The notes under the pieces were generated by a model. It worked only from the letters and a program-made list of their open reading frames with translations. It was not told the origin of the DNA and did not search any database. From assembly GCF_030372105.1 (NCBI RefSeq), contig NZ_JAUDBQ010000001.1:360982-424981 (forward strand): DNA of 64,000 nucleotides, given 5' to 3'. The stretch's first letter is position 1, and the number at the start of each line of letters is the position of its first letter. Below, one piece after another: positions 40,009 through 49,861 of the stretch. The position numbers were made by a program, and so were the translations under genes. This stretch comes from Cellulomonas cellasea. GTDB lineage: Bacteria > Actinomycetota > Actinomycetes > Actinomycetales > Cellulomonadaceae.

Positions 40009-40563
40009 TCAGGCGCTGTAGACGTGCGGCGCGAGCGTCCCGACGAACGGGAGGTTGCGATATTTCTCCGCGTAGTCCAGGCCGTAGCCGACAACGAACT
40101 CGTTCGGGATGTCGAATCCGACGTAGCGCACGTCGACCTCGACCTTCGCGGCGTCGGGCTTGCGCAGCATCGTGGCGATCTCGACGCTCTCCGGCCCACG
40201 GCTGCGCAGGTTCGCCAGCAGCCACGACAGGGTCAGGCCCGAGTCGATGATGTCCTCGACGATGAGCACGTGACGGCCGATGAGGTCCGTGTCCAGGTCC
40301 TTGAGGATGCGCACGACCCCCGACGACTTGGTGCCCGAGCCGTACGAGGAGACGGCCATCCAATCCATCTCGACCGAGTTGTGCAGGCGGCGCACCAGAT
40401 CCGCCATCACCATCACGGCGCCCTTGAGCACGCCCACCACCAGCACGTCCTTGCCGGCGTAGTCGGCGTCGATCTGCTGGGCCAGCTCGTCGAGCCGCGT
40501 GTTGATCTGCTCTTCTGTCAGCAGGACCCGCTCGAGGTCGTCACCCATGTCCGCAGGGTTCAC
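40009..40563 (-). CDS. hpt: Hypoxanthine phosphoribosyltransferase
   Basis: Purine salvage: hypoxanthine or guanine plus PRPP to IMP or GMP. 184 residues from a GTG at 40563 (GTGA overlap with tilS). [15 protein letters not shown] is the flexible-loop lead-in, [12 protein letters not shown] the loop itself, and [14 protein letters not shown] the PRPP-binding motif. tilS-hpt-ftsH is a widespread bacterial order. The 116-bp gap before ftsH shows no clear terminator. Confidence 0.97.
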   Translation of the reverse strand: MNPADMGDDLERVLLTEEQINTRLDELAQQIDADYAGKDVLVVGVLKGAVMVMADLVRRLHNSVEMDWMAVSSYGSGTKSSGVVRILKDLDTDLIGRHVLIVEDIIDSGLTLSWLLANLRSRGPESVEIATMLRKPDAAKVEVDVRYVGFDIPNEFVVGYGLDYAEKYRNLPFVGTLAPHVYSA

Positions 40564-41717
40564 CGTTCACCGTTCTCCGCTCGCTCCGGACCTTCTTGCC
40601 CCGGATGAAACTCCAGCCTGCCATACGCGCGCCGCACCTGGACACGCCCGGACAGCGCCACGATCCCCTGGCCGTGCCAGCGGGTGACGAGCGCGTCGAT
40701 GGCGTCGATGTGGGCGTGGGTCAACGACCCCGCTTGGGCGCCCGATGCCAGGGCCGCGGTGCGCAGCGCGCGCCGGCGGATCGCGGGCAGCGCGCGGCCC
40801 AATATCTCCACGTCGAGCACTATCGCCGCCACGTCGGCCGAGTCCTGGGGCTGGCCTGGGCGAGGGGGCGGAGGCGGCTCCCGGCGCACGCCCCTGCTGT
40901 CCCGGCCCTCGGCGCCCTTGCCCACGGTGGCGGCGATGAGCAGCGAGTTGGCGAGGGAGTCCAGGGCGTCGGCGTCCGCCCGCAGCAGGTCCGCGGTGCG
41001 CGCCAGCGACAGCACCGCCCCCGGGCCCAGCACGTCCTCGATCACCGGCACCACCTCGGCCCGCACGCGCGAGCGGCGCGGCGGGTGCCCGGCGCCCGCG
41101 GGGGTCAGGCCGCTGTTGGTCGGATCGTGCCAAGGGTCGAGCCCCAATGCCTCGCAGGCGGCGAGGGTGTCCGAGCGGCGCAGCCCGAGCATCGGGCGCA
41201 CGATGAGCCCGCGGTGGGAGCGCATGCCGGCCAGCGACCGGGCGCCCGAGCCACGGGCCAGGCCCATGAGCACGGTCTCGGCCTGATCGTCCAGGGTGTG
41301 CCCCAGCAGCACCATCGCGGCGCCGGACTGCTCGGCCGCCCGCTCCAGCGCCGCGTACCGGACCTCGCGCGCGGCCGCCTCGGGACCGCCCGTCCTGCCG
41401 ACCTCGACGCGCACCACCGCCACCGGGTCCAGCCCCAGCCGCCGGCATTTGATCCCCGCGGTGGCGGCCACCTCGGCGCTGTCCGCCTGCAGCCCGTGGT
41501 CCACCACCACGGCCCCCACGCGCAGCAACGGCCCGGCGTGGGGGCGGCCCGCCATCCGCACACTGCGCTGGGCGACGAAGGCCGTGCACGCCGCGAGCGC
41601 CAGCGAGTCGGGGCCGCCCGAGCAGGCGACGAGCACCAGGGAGCCGTCCGGCAGGCCGGCGGTCGCCGCGGTGACCGCCGACCGGATCGCCGCGACGGCG
41701 GGCGCGGGGCCGGCCAT
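40560..41717 (-). CDS. tilS: tRNA(Ile)-lysidine synthetase
   Basis: Modifies C34 of tRNA-Ile(CAU) so that it reads AUA. 385 residues. The ATP PP-loop is [12 protein letters not shown] near residue 30. [36 protein letters not shown] and [20 protein letters not shown] follow in family order. The end of the catalytic domain contains a Pro-rich insertion ([14 protein letters not shown]). Overlaps its upstream neighbour by 1 base and hpt by 4. Confidence 0.96.
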   Translation of the reverse strand: MAGPAPAVAAIRSAVTAATAGLPDGSLVLVACSGGPDSLALAACTAFVAQRSVRMAGRPHAGPLLRVGAVVVDHGLQADSAEVAATAGIKCRRLGLDPVAVVRVEVGRTGGPEAAAREVRYAALERAAEQSGAAMVLLGHTLDDQAETVLMGLARGSGARSLAGMRSHRGLIVRPMLGLRRSDTLAACEALGLDPWHDPTNSGLTPAGAGHPPRRSRVRAEVVPVIEDVLGPGAVLSLARTADLLRADADALDSLANSLLIAATVGKGAEGRDSRGVRREPPPPPRPGQPQDSADVAAIVLDVEILGRALPAIRRRALRTAALASGAQAGSLTHAHIDAIDALVTRWHGQGIVALSGRVQVRRAYGRLEFHPGQEGPERAENGER

Positions 41718-42907
41718 CAGCCGTGCACGCGCCGCACCCAGGCGCGCGGGTCGGCGATCTCACGTGAGGTCGGCAGGCGATCGGGCGAGGTCCACACCAG
41801 GTTGAGGCCGTCGACGCCCACCGAGCGGCGCACCTCGCGCACGAACGCGGCGCCGTCGCGGTACTGGGCGAGCTTCGCGTCGAGGCCGAGCAGCCGGCGC
41901 AGCACCCGCTGCGGGCCGACGACGTTCGCTGCGGCGTCGCGCCGGGCCTCGAACCGCGACCGGATCTGCCGCACGGAGGGGACCACCGAGCGGCCCACGG
42001 CGTCCATGAACACGTCCGCATGGCCCTCGAGCAGGGACATCACGGCGCCGACCTCGTCGAGGACGCTCTGCTGCTCGGGGGTGAGCAGGTCGAGCACGCC
42101 GTTGCCGTTGTCGCGCCCCGAGAGGATCTCGACGGCGAGCTGGGCCAGGTCGCCGAGCACCGGCCGGGCAGGGTGACCCGCGTCCGCACGCCCTGAGTCC
42201 TGCTGTCCCGCGCGCTGCCGCCGCCCCGTGCCCGAACGGCCCGCGCCGGAGCGGCCCATGCCCGAGCGGCCCACGTCGGCGAGCAGCTCGGAGGCCCGCT
42301 CGCGCAGGTGCCCGGCGAGCCACGGCGCGGCGGCGAACTGCAGCGCGTGGGTCTGCTCGTGGAGGGCCACCCACAGCCGGAAGTCCTCGGGGACGACGCC
42401 CATCGCGCGCTCCACCTGGAGCACATTCGGGGCGACCAGCAGCAGCCGCCCGCGGGGCGCCGTGGCGTCGGCGGTGAAGGGGTCGAACTGCCCCAGCACC
42501 TTGCCGGACAACAGCCCGAGCACGCCGCCGACCTCCACCGCCCCGGCCAGCCGCGCCGGGCGCGAGGGCGACTTGCCGTCGGCGAGCTCGCGGACGAGCG
42601 GGCCGGAGAGCGACTCGATGAGCCGCACGTTCGCGGCGGCCCAGCCCGCGCGGTCCACGACCTGCACCTTGGAGACGGGCTCGACCTGCGGGTCTGTGCC
42701 GTCCGCGGGGGTCAGCCCGGTGATCCGCGCGGCATGCGCGGTGGCCGCTCCCGCGGCGGCGCGCAGGCCGGCCACCAGGTCCACGAGATCGGCGCGCGAG
42801 GCGGCCGGGCCGGGCGGTGAGAGCCGTCCGGCGACACGGGCCGCGACGGGCCAGTCGACCGGTGCGGTCGGCTTCGTGGACGGCACTCGCACCGTGGTCG
42901 ACTCCAT
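41717..42907 (-). CDS. Zinc-dependent metalloprotease-like protein (DUF2342)
   Basis: 396 residues from the ATG at 42907. The zincin motif [14 protein letters not shown] (HExxH) lies near residue 180 and is followed later by a Glu-containing helix ([17 protein letters not shown]), the likely third zinc ligand. The family is annotated as coenzyme-F420-biosynthesis-associated or zinc-dependent metalloprotease in actinobacteria, next to dacB and tilS as here. An insertion (about 215-245) is rich in Gly/Arg/Ser/Met and looks like a recent short expansion. Substrate unknown. Confidence 0.88.
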   Translation of the reverse strand: MESTTVRVPSTKPTAPVDWPVAARVAGRLSPPGPAASRADLVDLVAGLRAAAGAATAHAARITGLTPADGTDPQVEPVSKVQVVDRAGWAAANVRLIESLSGPLVRELADGKSPSRPARLAGAVEVGGVLGLLSGKVLGQFDPFTADATAPRGRLLLVAPNVLQVERAMGVVPEDFRLWVALHEQTHALQFAAAPWLAGHLRERASELLADVGRSGMGRSGAGRSGTGRRQRAGQQDSGRADAGHPARPVLGDLAQLAVEILSGRDNGNGVLDLLTPEQQSVLDEVGAVMSLLEGHADVFMDAVGRSVVPSVRQIRSRFEARRDAAANVVGPQRVLRRLLGLDAKLAQYRDGAAFVREVRRSVGVDGLNLVWTSPDRLPTSREIADPRAWVRRVHG

Positions 42908-42954
42908 CTCCCCACGGTAGACCGGGAAGGGCGTGGACCGGCGGCTGGGAACGC

Positions 42955-44367
42955 CTACTGGCACCCGCACGCCGCGAGATCGGACACGAACGCGTCGATC
43001 GCCGCGCGCGGCCCCCACTGTCCGCCGGGCGGCGTCTGATCGGCCATCACCGCGAACACCAGCAGCCGTCCGTCGGCGTCCACCACCGTCCCGGCCAGGG
43101 ACGTGACACCGGTGAGGCTGCCGGTCTTGGCCCGCACCATCCCGCGCGCCGAGGAGGCGGTGTACCTGTCGGACAACGTGCCGGACAGCCCGGCCACCGG
43201 CATGCCCGTCATCACGCGCCGCAACTCGGGGCGGGCCGGGTCGGAGGCGACCCGCATCATCTCGACCAGCAGCGTCGGGGAGACCGCGGAGCCGTCGCCG
43301 AGGCCGGAGGCGTCGGCCAGTCTCGCGCCCGTCGTGTCGACGCCGAGCGCCGCCACCGCTCGCAGCACCGAGACGGTGGCGCCCTCGAAGCTCGCCGGCA
43401 GGCCTGCCTCGACGGCCACGAGCCGCCCGACGGCCTCGGTCACCGTGTTGTCGGACGTGTGCAGGAAGTAGTCGACGATGTCCCCCATCGGGGCGGACTC
43501 GACCACGGCGAGCTGGGCCGCCTCCGGCGCCGCGGCGGCGCGGACCGGGTTCCCCGTGACCGTCACCCCCCGCTCGGCGAGGAGCGCGGCGAAGGCCTTG
43601 GCGGCGGACATCGAGGGGTCGGTCTGCCGGGGCGGGTACTCCGCGTCGGTGAGCTTGGCGATGTTGACCTCGAGCGCGGTGACGGGCGCGACGAATCCGA
43701 GGTTCACGTCCGACGCGGTCCACGTCGGGCTCACCGTCGCACCACTGAACAGGGTGTCGTCCACCGCCAGTGTGACGTTGGCCTCCCCCGCCGCGAGGAG
43801 CTGCGCGGCGGCCTGGTCCGCGAGGTCCGCCAGGCCGGCGCGCCCGTTCACGGCGTCCGGCGAGCCGGCGCCCGCCGCGAGCATCACGTCACCGCCGCCC
43901 ACCAGCACGATCTGCCCGGCGTCGCCGCGCACCACGCGGGTCTGCAGCGTCGCGCTCGGGCCGATCTCGCTCAGGGCCGCGACGGCGGTGAGGAGCTTGG
44001 CGGTGGACGCGGGGGTGCGCGCCTCGGCGCCCTTGCTCTGCGCGATGACCTCGCCGGTGAGCTGGTCGGCGACGACCACGCCGACGCTCGCGCCGAGCCG
44101 CGCGTCGGCCGCCAGCGCGTCGACCCGGGCCTGCACCACGGCCGCCGACGGGAGCGGGGAGCCGGCGTCGAGCGCGCCCAGCACCCCTGCGGGCGTGACG
44201 CCGTCCACGGCGCCGGGCGCCACGGGGAACGCGGCGGCGGGGGCGGGCTCCGGGGCGAGGGTCAGCACCCCGGGGACGAGGTCGTACGCGTCGGCGGTCG
44301 CGTATCCGCCGCCCGCGAGCACCAGCACGAGCGCGGCGGTTCCCACCGCACGGGCTGCTGCGGCCAT
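42955..44367 (-). CDS. dacB: D-alanyl-D-alanine carboxypeptidase/endopeptidase (PBP4 type)
   Basis: Trims or cuts peptidoglycan cross-links outside the membrane. 470 residues from the ATG at 44367, chosen for the GGGGAGGG site upstream. N-terminal membrane anchor or signal (AVGTAALVLVLAGGGYA). Class C PBP motifs in order: STAK (in TPASTAKLLTAVAA), SDN (in HTSDNTVTEAVG) and KTG (in RAKTGSLTGV). A large insert between the first two motifs is typical of DacB. The C-terminus ends CGCQ. Confidence 0.95.
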   Translation of the reverse strand: MAAAARAVGTAALVLVLAGGGYATADAYDLVPGVLTLAPEPAPAAAFPVAPGAVDGVTPAGVLGALDAGSPLPSAAVVQARVDALAADARLGASVGVVVADQLTGEVIAQSKGAEARTPASTAKLLTAVAALSEIGPSATLQTRVVRGDAGQIVLVGGGDVMLAAGAGSPDAVNGRAGLADLADQAAAQLLAAGEANVTLAVDDTLFSGATVSPTWTASDVNLGFVAPVTALEVNIAKLTDAEYPPRQTDPSMSAAKAFAALLAERGVTVTGNPVRAAAAPEAAQLAVVESAPMGDIVDYFLHTSDNTVTEAVGRLVAVEAGLPASFEGATVSVLRAVAALGVDTTGARLADASGLGDGSAVSPTLLVEMMRVASDPARPELRRVMTGMPVAGLSGTLSDRYTASSARGMVRAKTGSLTGVTSLAGTVVDADGRLLVFAVMADQTPPGGQWGPRAAIDAFVSDLAACGCQ

Positions 44368-44585
44368 CCGACCCTCCCCTTCGCTGCGCCCGCGGTGGGC
44401 TTCGAGGCCCGCGCCGGGGGCGCTGGGCGCCGACATGCGCCTGGGCGTTCCCGCCCACGCCTTCCGGTGCGTCACACTAGGTCACACTGGGGCGGCGAGT
44501 CGCACGACGGCGCGTCGCGAAGAACATCGTGCGTGCACCGGCAGCGCCCATCAGGCATGGCGGCCCGCACCGGCGGAGGAGAGCT

Positions 44586-45080
44586 GTGGAGTTCGACGTC
44601 ACGATCGAGATCCCCAAGGGTCAGCGCAACAAGTACGAGGTGGATCACGCGACGGGGCGCATCCGCCTGGACCGGATGCTCTTCACCTCGACGCGGTACC
44701 CGGACGACTACGGCTTCATCGAGGGCACCCTCGGCGAGGACGGCGACCCGTTGGACGCGCTGGTGCTGCTGGAGGAGCCCACGTTCCCCGGCTGCCTGAT
44801 CCGCTGCCGTGCCCTGGGCATGTTCCGCATGCGTGACGAGGCCGGCGGCGACGACAAGGTGCTGTGCGTCCCCACGGGCGACCAGCGCGCCGCGTGGCGG
44901 CAGGACATCGATGACGTGTCCGACTTCCACCGGCTCGAGATCCAGCACTTCTTCGAGGTCTACAAGGACCTGGAGCCCGGCAAGTCCGTCGAGGGCGCCC
45001 ACTGGACGGGCCGCGCCGAGGCGGAGGCCGAGATCGAGCGCTCGCGTCAGCGCGCCATCGACGCGGGGTACCACCACTGA
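44586..45080 (+). CDS. ppa: Inorganic pyrophosphatase
   Basis: Hydrolyses pyrophosphate. 164 residues from a GTG at 44586 with GGAGGAG upstream; normal for family [41 protein letters not shown] (the Mg-binding Asp cluster) and the [12 protein letters not shown] region are diagnostic. Divergent from dacB. Followed at once by a structured intergenic stretch. Confidence 0.97.
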   Translation: MEFDVTIEIPKGQRNKYEVDHATGRIRLDRMLFTSTRYPDDYGFIEGTLGEDGDPLDALVLLEEPTFPGCLIRCRALGMFRMRDEAGGDDKVLCVPTGDQRAAWRQDIDDVSDFHRLEIQHFFEVYKDLEPGKSVEGAHWTGRAEAEAEIERSRQRAIDAGYHH

Positions 45081-45198
45081 CCTGTCCCTAGGGACAGGCC
45101 CCGTCCGGCCAGGGAGCCCCTGGCTGGGACCCTCTGCCCGGGACGCCCCGTCGAGGAGCTCGCTGGACTGCGTCGTCCAGGAGCCCGATGGGGCGTCC
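45081..45198. terminator. Three successive hairpins between ppa and the NlpC/P60 gene
   Basis: A perfect 18-bp palindrome at 45081-45098 (CCTGTCCCTAGGGACAGG) begins on the base after the ppa stop. A second hairpin has arms GCCAGGG and CCCTGGC (about 45108-45124). A larger structure pairs GGACGCCCC (45141-45149) with GGGGCGTCC (45190-45198) around an inner CTGGAC/GTCCAG stem. It probably terminates both convergent genes. Confidence 0.6.
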
Positions 45199-45228
45199 GG
45201 TCAGGGCTGAGTCGGCTGGTCTGAGCCG

Positions 45229-46629
45229 TCAGGGCCGGCCGGCGTACGTCATCGTGCCGGACCAGCGCATCGACGTGACCCGCACGGGCACCCCGGCACG
45301 GGGCGCCTCCACGATCTGGTTGTTGCCCATCCACATCGCGACGTGGGTGATCGAGTCCGGGTCGTTGACGTTGGAGCCCCAGAACACGAGGTCGCCGGGG
45401 CGCATCTCGTCGTAGGCGATCTTGCGGACCTGCTTGTACTGGTCGCGCGACGTGCGGTTGAGGTTCACGCCCGCGTCCCGCCACGCCTTCATGGTCAGGC
45501 CGGAGCAGTCGTAGCCGTCGGGGCCCACACCGCCCCACAGGTAGGGCGTCCCGACTCGGGCGACGGCCCAGGCCACAGCGGCCGCGCCCTGTGCGGCGCT
45601 GCCGCGGGTGGTTCCCGTGCCCAGGCCGTACTGGCCCCCTGGCGTGCTGGTGGCGGGCGGCGGGGTCGGCGTGGTGACGGGCGGGGCCGTCGGGGTGGTG
45701 ACCGGCGGGACGATCGGGTCCACGGCGGTGGGGGGCGTGACGGGCACGGACGTGCCGGGCGAGCCGGGCGCGCTCCCGCCGGAGGAGCCTCCCCCGGGCG
45801 TCGTGGCGCCGGAGCCGCCGGTGGGGGCCGACGGGCGCCGCTCCGCCTCGGCCGCGGCCTCGGCGCGCTGGCGGCGCTCGAGGTCGAGCTGGTTCTGACG
45901 GGCCGTCTCGACGGCGGCGCTGGTGTCGCGGGCGACGGCCAGCTCCGCGATGAGCGCCTCGCGCTCGGCGTCGGCGGCGGCGAGGGCCGCCTCAGCGTCG
46001 GCGTGGGTCTGCTCAGCGGTGGCGAGGGCGTCCTTCGCCGCGCGGGTCTTGTCCTCTTGCTCGGCGTAGGCGTCGTCGGAGCGGGCCTTGAGCGCTGTGG
46101 CGACGAGCTGCGTGGCCAGGTAGGACTGCACTGCCTCGTCGGAGCGGGCGCCGACGCGGGCGATCGCGTTGCTGCGCTCGACGAGCTCCTCGAACCCCTC
46201 GGCGGAGAGGAAGGCCTGCACGCCGTCCATCGACCCGCCGGAGCGGGCGGCCTGGCGGGCGACGGCCACGAGGGTGCGGCGCGCGTGCTCGGCCTCCTCG
46301 TTGGCCTGCTCGTAGCGCTCGGCGGCTATCTGGGCGGAGGCGGCGGCTGTCTCGCGGTCGACCTCGGCGCGGGTGTAGGCCTCGCCGGCGGCCTGCACGG
46401 CGACCTCGGCGGCCTCCCGCTCGACGCTCTGCTGGGCGAGCCGCACCTCGATCGCGGCGACCGAGCGGGCGGCGCCGGCGACGGCGGCCCGGGCGTCGCG
46501 CACGTCCTTGTCGCTGGGGGCCGTGGGCTCGGCCATCGCGGGAACGGAGGGGCCCATGACCAGCAGGCCGACGCCCAGCAGCGCGACGAGGGGCCGATGC
46601 CGCCTGGGGGTCGTCCGCTGTGTGCTCAC
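45229..46629 (-). CDS. Secreted NlpC/P60 peptidoglycan hydrolase with coiled-coil N-terminus
   Basis: 466 residues from a GTG at 46629 with AAGGAAG upstream. Signal peptide (LVALLGVGLLVMGPSVPAMA). A long Ala/Glu-rich coiled coil covers about 38-235, followed by a Gly/Ser/Pro/Thr-rich linker (about 240-320). The C-terminal NlpC/P60 domain has catalytic Cys in GYDCSGLTMKAW, catalytic His in THVAMWMG, and a conserved NNQIVEAP strand. Same plan as RipA/RipB-type cell-separation endopeptidases cutting the stem peptide; the exact bond is not readable. Confidence 0.92.
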   Translation of the reverse strand: MSTQRTTPRRHRPLVALLGVGLLVMGPSVPAMAEPTAPSDKDVRDARAAVAGAARSVAAIEVRLAQQSVEREAAEVAVQAAGEAYTRAEVDRETAAASAQIAAERYEQANEEAEHARRTLVAVARQAARSGGSMDGVQAFLSAEGFEELVERSNAIARVGARSDEAVQSYLATQLVATALKARSDDAYAEQEDKTRAAKDALATAEQTHADAEAALAAADAEREALIAELAVARDTSAAVETARQNQLDLERRQRAEAAAEAERRPSAPTGGSGATTPGGGSSGGSAPGSPGTSVPVTPPTAVDPIVPPVTTPTAPPVTTPTPPPATSTPGGQYGLGTGTTRGSAAQGAAAVAWAVARVGTPYLWGGVGPDGYDCSGLTMKAWRDAGVNLNRTSRDQYKQVRKIAYDEMRPGDLVFWGSNVNDPDSITHVAMWMGNNQIVEAPRAGVPVRVTSMRWSGTMTYAGRP

Positions 46630-47069
46630 GTCTCTTCCTTCGTCCGCCCGCGCCCTGCACTTGAGCGCTGGAGGCGCCCGGTTCCCGCACGCTACCTGCG
46701 GATCAAGGCGAAGTGAACACGCGTCACTCCAGTCCCACGAGTCACACCGATGTAGTTTTCCGGCATCTCGGACATGTCGTGATGGCAATCCCGACATGGA
46801 CACAAGATCTCGCAGAATGAGACGCGGGTTTCACATCCAGGACAGGCCTCCTAGTCTCGGATCCATGTTCTGCCGAATGTGTCGCTGACCAGCGCACGCT
46901 CGGCTGTGCCCGCAGCCCGTCCCTCGCTCCCATCGCCCACCGGCGACCAGGAGCCAGTGGCCGCTGACAGGGCCGCTCCCCGGCACTGAGAGGGCGTGCG
47001 CCCCACCGCCCATCCCCGACCCGCGGGTGGCGCGCGAACCGCGCACCCATCGCCCCTGAGGAGCCCCAC
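46630..47069. promoter_or_regulatory. 440-bp divergent regulatory region between the NlpC/P60 gene and metY
   Basis: No gene seen. It is less GC-rich than its surroundings at 46690-46870. A near-direct repeat lies at 46762-46775 (GGCATCTCGGACAT) and 46784-46797 (GGCAATCCCGACAT), 22 bp apart, which places both copies on one DNA face. The metY-proximal 200 bp are GC-rich with no riboswitch I can recognise. Confidence 0.4.
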
Positions 47070-48395
47070 GTGACCGAGCCCGTCAAGAACTGGTCCTTCG
47101 AGACCCGCCAGATCCACGCCGGCCAGAGCGCCGACCCCACCACCGGCGCCCGCGCGCTGCCGATCTACCAGACCACGTCCTTCGTGTTCCCCGACGCCGG
47201 CGTCGCCGCCGACCGGTTCGCGCTCAAGGACCTGGGCCCCATCTACACCCGCATCGGCAACCCCACCCAGCAGGTCGTCGAGGACCGCCTCGCCTCGCTG
47301 GAGGGCGGCGTCGGCGCACTGCTCGTCGCCTCGGGCCAGGCCGCCGAGACGCTCGCGATCCTCAACATCGCCGAGGCCGGCGACCACGTCGTCGCCAGCC
47401 CCAGCCTGTACGGCGGCACGTACAACCTGCTGCACTACACGCTGCCCAAGCTCGGCATCGAGACGACGTTCGTCTCGGACCCGCACGACCCGCAGGCGTG
47501 GCGCGACGCGGTCCGCCCGAACACCAAGCTGTTCTTCGCCGAGACCATCCCCAACCCGCGCGCCGACGTCCTCGACATCGAGGCCGTCGCCGAGGTCGCG
47601 CACACGGCAGGCGTCCCGCTCGTCGTCGACAACACCGTCGCCACGCCGTACCTGGTGCGGCCCATCGAGCACGGCGCGGACGTCGTGGTGCACTCCGCCA
47701 CCAAGTACCTGGGCGGCCACGGCACGGCGATCGGCGGCGTGATCGTCGACGGCGGCACGTTCGACTACGCCCAGCACCCCGAGCGCTTCCCCAACTACAA
47801 CACCCCCGACGCGAGCTACCACGGCCTCGTGTACGCCCGTGACCTGGGGGTCGGCAGCGCCTTCGGCGCGAACCTGTCGTTCATCCTCAAGGCGCGCGTG
47901 CAGCTGCTGCGCGACCTCGGCGCCGCGATCTCCCCGTTCAACGCGTTCCTCATCGCGCAGGGCATCGAGACGCTGTCGCTGCGCATCGAGCGCCACGTGC
48001 AGAACGCCCAGAAGGTCGCCGAGTGGCTCGAGGCGCGCGACGAGGTCCGGGCCGTGCACTACGCGGGCCTGCCCTCCAGCCCGTGGCACGCCCGCGCGCA
48101 GAAGTACCTGCCGCGCGGCGCCGGCGCGGTGCTCGCCTTCGAGATCGACGGCGGCGCGGCAGCCGGCCAGGCGTTCGTGTCGGCGCTCGAGCTGCACTCG
48201 AACGTCGCGAACATCGGCGACGTGCGCTCGCTCGTGATCCACCCGGCCTCGACGACGCACAGCCAGCTCACCCCCGAGGAGCAGGCGCTCTCCGGCGTCA
48301 CCCCGGGACTGGTCCGGCTGTCGGTGGGCCTCGAGGGGATCGACGACATCCTCGCGGACCTCGACGCGGGCTTCCGGGCCGCGAAGGGCGCCTGA
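47070..48395 (+). CDS. metY: O-acetylhomoserine aminocarboxypropyltransferase (sulfhydrylase)
   Basis: PLP enzyme making homocysteine directly from O-acetylhomoserine and sulfide. 441 residues from a GTG at 47070, with TGAGGAG upstream. Conserved ETRQIHAGQ start, YTRIGNPTQQVVEDRLA, ASGQAAETLA, and the PLP Lys in VHSATKYLGGHGTAIGG near residue 210. The length and C-terminal IHPASTTHSQL favour MetY over cystathionine enzymes. Upstream of metX, which makes its substrate. Confidence 0.96.
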   Translation: MTEPVKNWSFETRQIHAGQSADPTTGARALPIYQTTSFVFPDAGVAADRFALKDLGPIYTRIGNPTQQVVEDRLASLEGGVGALLVASGQAAETLAILNIAEAGDHVVASPSLYGGTYNLLHYTLPKLGIETTFVSDPHDPQAWRDAVRPNTKLFFAETIPNPRADVLDIEAVAEVAHTAGVPLVVDNTVATPYLVRPIEHGADVVVHSATKYLGGHGTAIGGVIVDGGTFDYAQHPERFPNYNTPDASYHGLVYARDLGVGSAFGANLSFILKARVQLLRDLGAAISPFNAFLIAQGIETLSLRIERHVQNAQKVAEWLEARDEVRAVHYAGLPSSPWHARAQKYLPRGAGAVLAFEIDGGAAAGQAFVSALELHSNVANIGDVRSLVIHPASTTHSQLTPEEQALSGVTPGLVRLSVGLEGIDDILADLDAGFRAAKGA

Positions 48396-48436
48396 GTCCG
48401 ACGTGCCCGACCTCCCCACGACAGTCCCGTCGCCCG

Positions 48437-48469
48437 CCGGCTCCTGGGTCGCCCTGACCCGGGAGCCGG
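48437..48469 (+). terminator. Hairpin between metY and metX
   Basis: 14-bp arms at 48437-48450 and 48456-48469, with one G-T-type mismatch and a 5-base loop. It sits between the two met genes before the metX promoter-like sequence, so metX may be transcribed separately or reached by partial read-through. Confidence 0.6.
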
Positions 48470-48496
48470 AGGGCGGCGGCTCTCCCGCCACCCCCG

Positions 48497-48502
48497 TACA
48501 TT
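48497..48502 (+). promoter_or_regulatory. Possible -10 for leaderless metX mRNA
   Basis: TACATT ends 8 bases before the ATG at 48511, and the metX start has no good ribosome site. Transcription from here would begin at or next to the start codon. Confidence 0.4.
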
Positions 48503-48510
48503 GGGACGCC

Positions 48511-49752
48511 ATGTCCACGGAACACACCGCCCGGGTCGCCGCGTCTGGGCGCCCGCACCGGCTCGCGGCGCCTGGCTCCGTGCCGGCTCCCGCGGACCGC
48601 CATGGCGCGCCCGTGGCGCCCACCGCGTCGCCCACCCGGGCGAGCAGCGCCTGGCGCGAGGGCGACGACCCCGGACGGCGCCAGTTCGTCGACGTGGGGC
48701 CGCTGGACCTCGAGGGCGGCGGGCGCCTGCCCGGCGTGCGGCTCGCCTATGAGACGTGGGGAACCCTCAACGCCGCCGGGGACAACGCCGTGCTGGTGCT
48801 GCACGCGCTGACCGGCGACTCGCACGTCACCGGCGAGCCCCGTCCCGGCCACCCCACCCCCGGCTGGTGGGCCTCGCTGGTGGGCCCCGGCGCTCCCATC
48901 GACACCGACCGCTACTTCGTGGTGGCGCCCAACGTGTTGGGCGGCTGCCAGGGCTCCACCGGCCCCTCATCCATCGCGCCCGACGGGCGCCCGTGGGGCA
49001 GCCGGTTCCCGCACGTGACGGTGCGCGACCAGGTCGCCGCCGAGATCGGCCTCGCCGACGCGCTCGGCATCGAGTCCTGGGCACTGGTCATCGGCGCCTC
49101 GATGGGCGGGCAGCGCGTGCTCGAATGGGGCGCCACGGCGCCCGAGCGCGTGCGCGGCCTCGCGGCGATCGCCACCGCCGCGCAGACCTCGGGCGACCAG
49201 ATCGCGAGCTTCCACACCCAGCTCGCAGCAGTCCAGGCCGATCCGCGGTTCGCGGGCGGGGACTACTACGACGCGCCCGACGGCGAGGGCCCGCACGTCG
49301 GGCTCGGCATCGCGCGGCAGATCGCCCACCAGACGTACCGGTCGGCGCTCGAGCTCGACGAGCGGTTCGGCCGCATCCCGCAGGGCGGGGAGAACCCGTT
49401 CGAGGGCGGCCGGTTCGCCGTGCAGTCCTACCTCGACCACCACGGCGACAAGCTCGCCCGGCGGTTCGACGCCAACACCTACGTGGTGCTCACCCGCACG
49501 ATGATCACGCACGACCTGGGCCGCGACAGGGGTGGCGTCGACGCCGCGCTCGCGACGATCACCGCGAAGACGCTGGTCGTGGCGGTGGACTCCGACCGGC
49601 TCTTCCTCCCCGCCCAGTCCGAGCGGATCGCCGCCGGGATCCCGGGCGCCGGGCCGGTGCGCACCATCCACTCCGACTTCGGCCACGACGGGTTCCTCAT
49701 CGAGGCCGAGCAGCTCGGCGCCATCGTGACGGAGTTCCTAGCCGAGCTCTGA
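48511..49752 (+). CDS. metX: Homoserine O-acetyltransferase
   Basis: Activates homoserine with acetyl-CoA for methionine synthesis. 413 residues from the ATG at 48511; an in-frame GTG at 48403 would place a hairpin inside the gene. The first 50 residues are Pro/Ala-rich and dispensable-looking. Alpha/beta-hydrolase core: HALTGDSHVTG, NVLGGCQGSTGPSS, the nucleophile elbow GASMGGQRVLEW, then catalytic Asp in AVDSDRLF and His in DFGHDGFLIE. Its product is used by MetY just upstream. Confidence 0.96.
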   Translation: MSTEHTARVAASGRPHRLAAPGSVPAPADRHGAPVAPTASPTRASSAWREGDDPGRRQFVDVGPLDLEGGGRLPGVRLAYETWGTLNAAGDNAVLVLHALTGDSHVTGEPRPGHPTPGWWASLVGPGAPIDTDRYFVVAPNVLGGCQGSTGPSSIAPDGRPWGSRFPHVTVRDQVAAEIGLADALGIESWALVIGASMGGQRVLEWGATAPERVRGLAAIATAAQTSGDQIASFHTQLAAVQADPRFAGGDYYDAPDGEGPHVGLGIARQIAHQTYRSALELDERFGRIPQGGENPFEGGRFAVQSYLDHHGDKLARRFDANTYVVLTRTMITHDLGRDRGGVDAALATITAKTLVVAVDSDRLFLPAQSERIAAGIPGAGPVRTIHSDFGHDGFLIEAEQLGAIVTEFLAEL

Positions 49753-49861
49753 GCCGCCCCGCTCCCCGAGCACGCGCGAGGCGGCGCGGGCGGCGTCGAG
49801 CCCCGGAGGCGAGGCGCCGAACCCCTGTGCCCGGGCGGGGCCCGTGCGCAAAGATGTCCGA

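Noticed and set aside
46630..46860. A c-di-AMP (ydaO-type) riboswitch upstream of the NlpC/P60 gene
   Set aside because: Such riboswitches precede cell-wall hydrolases in actinobacteria, and a GGGAACC string is present on the minus strand, but the other conserved blocks (GGGGTGAA and the closing stems) are not found.
46870..47069. A SAM riboswitch upstream of metY
   Set aside because: The conserved SAM-IV/SAM-II core could not be matched; the sequence is GC-rich without the expected pseudoknot pairs.
48403..48510. A longer MetX starting at the GTG at 48403
   Set aside because: The extension would span a 14-bp hairpin and adds residues not seen in the family core; the ATG at 48511 fits a leaderless start.
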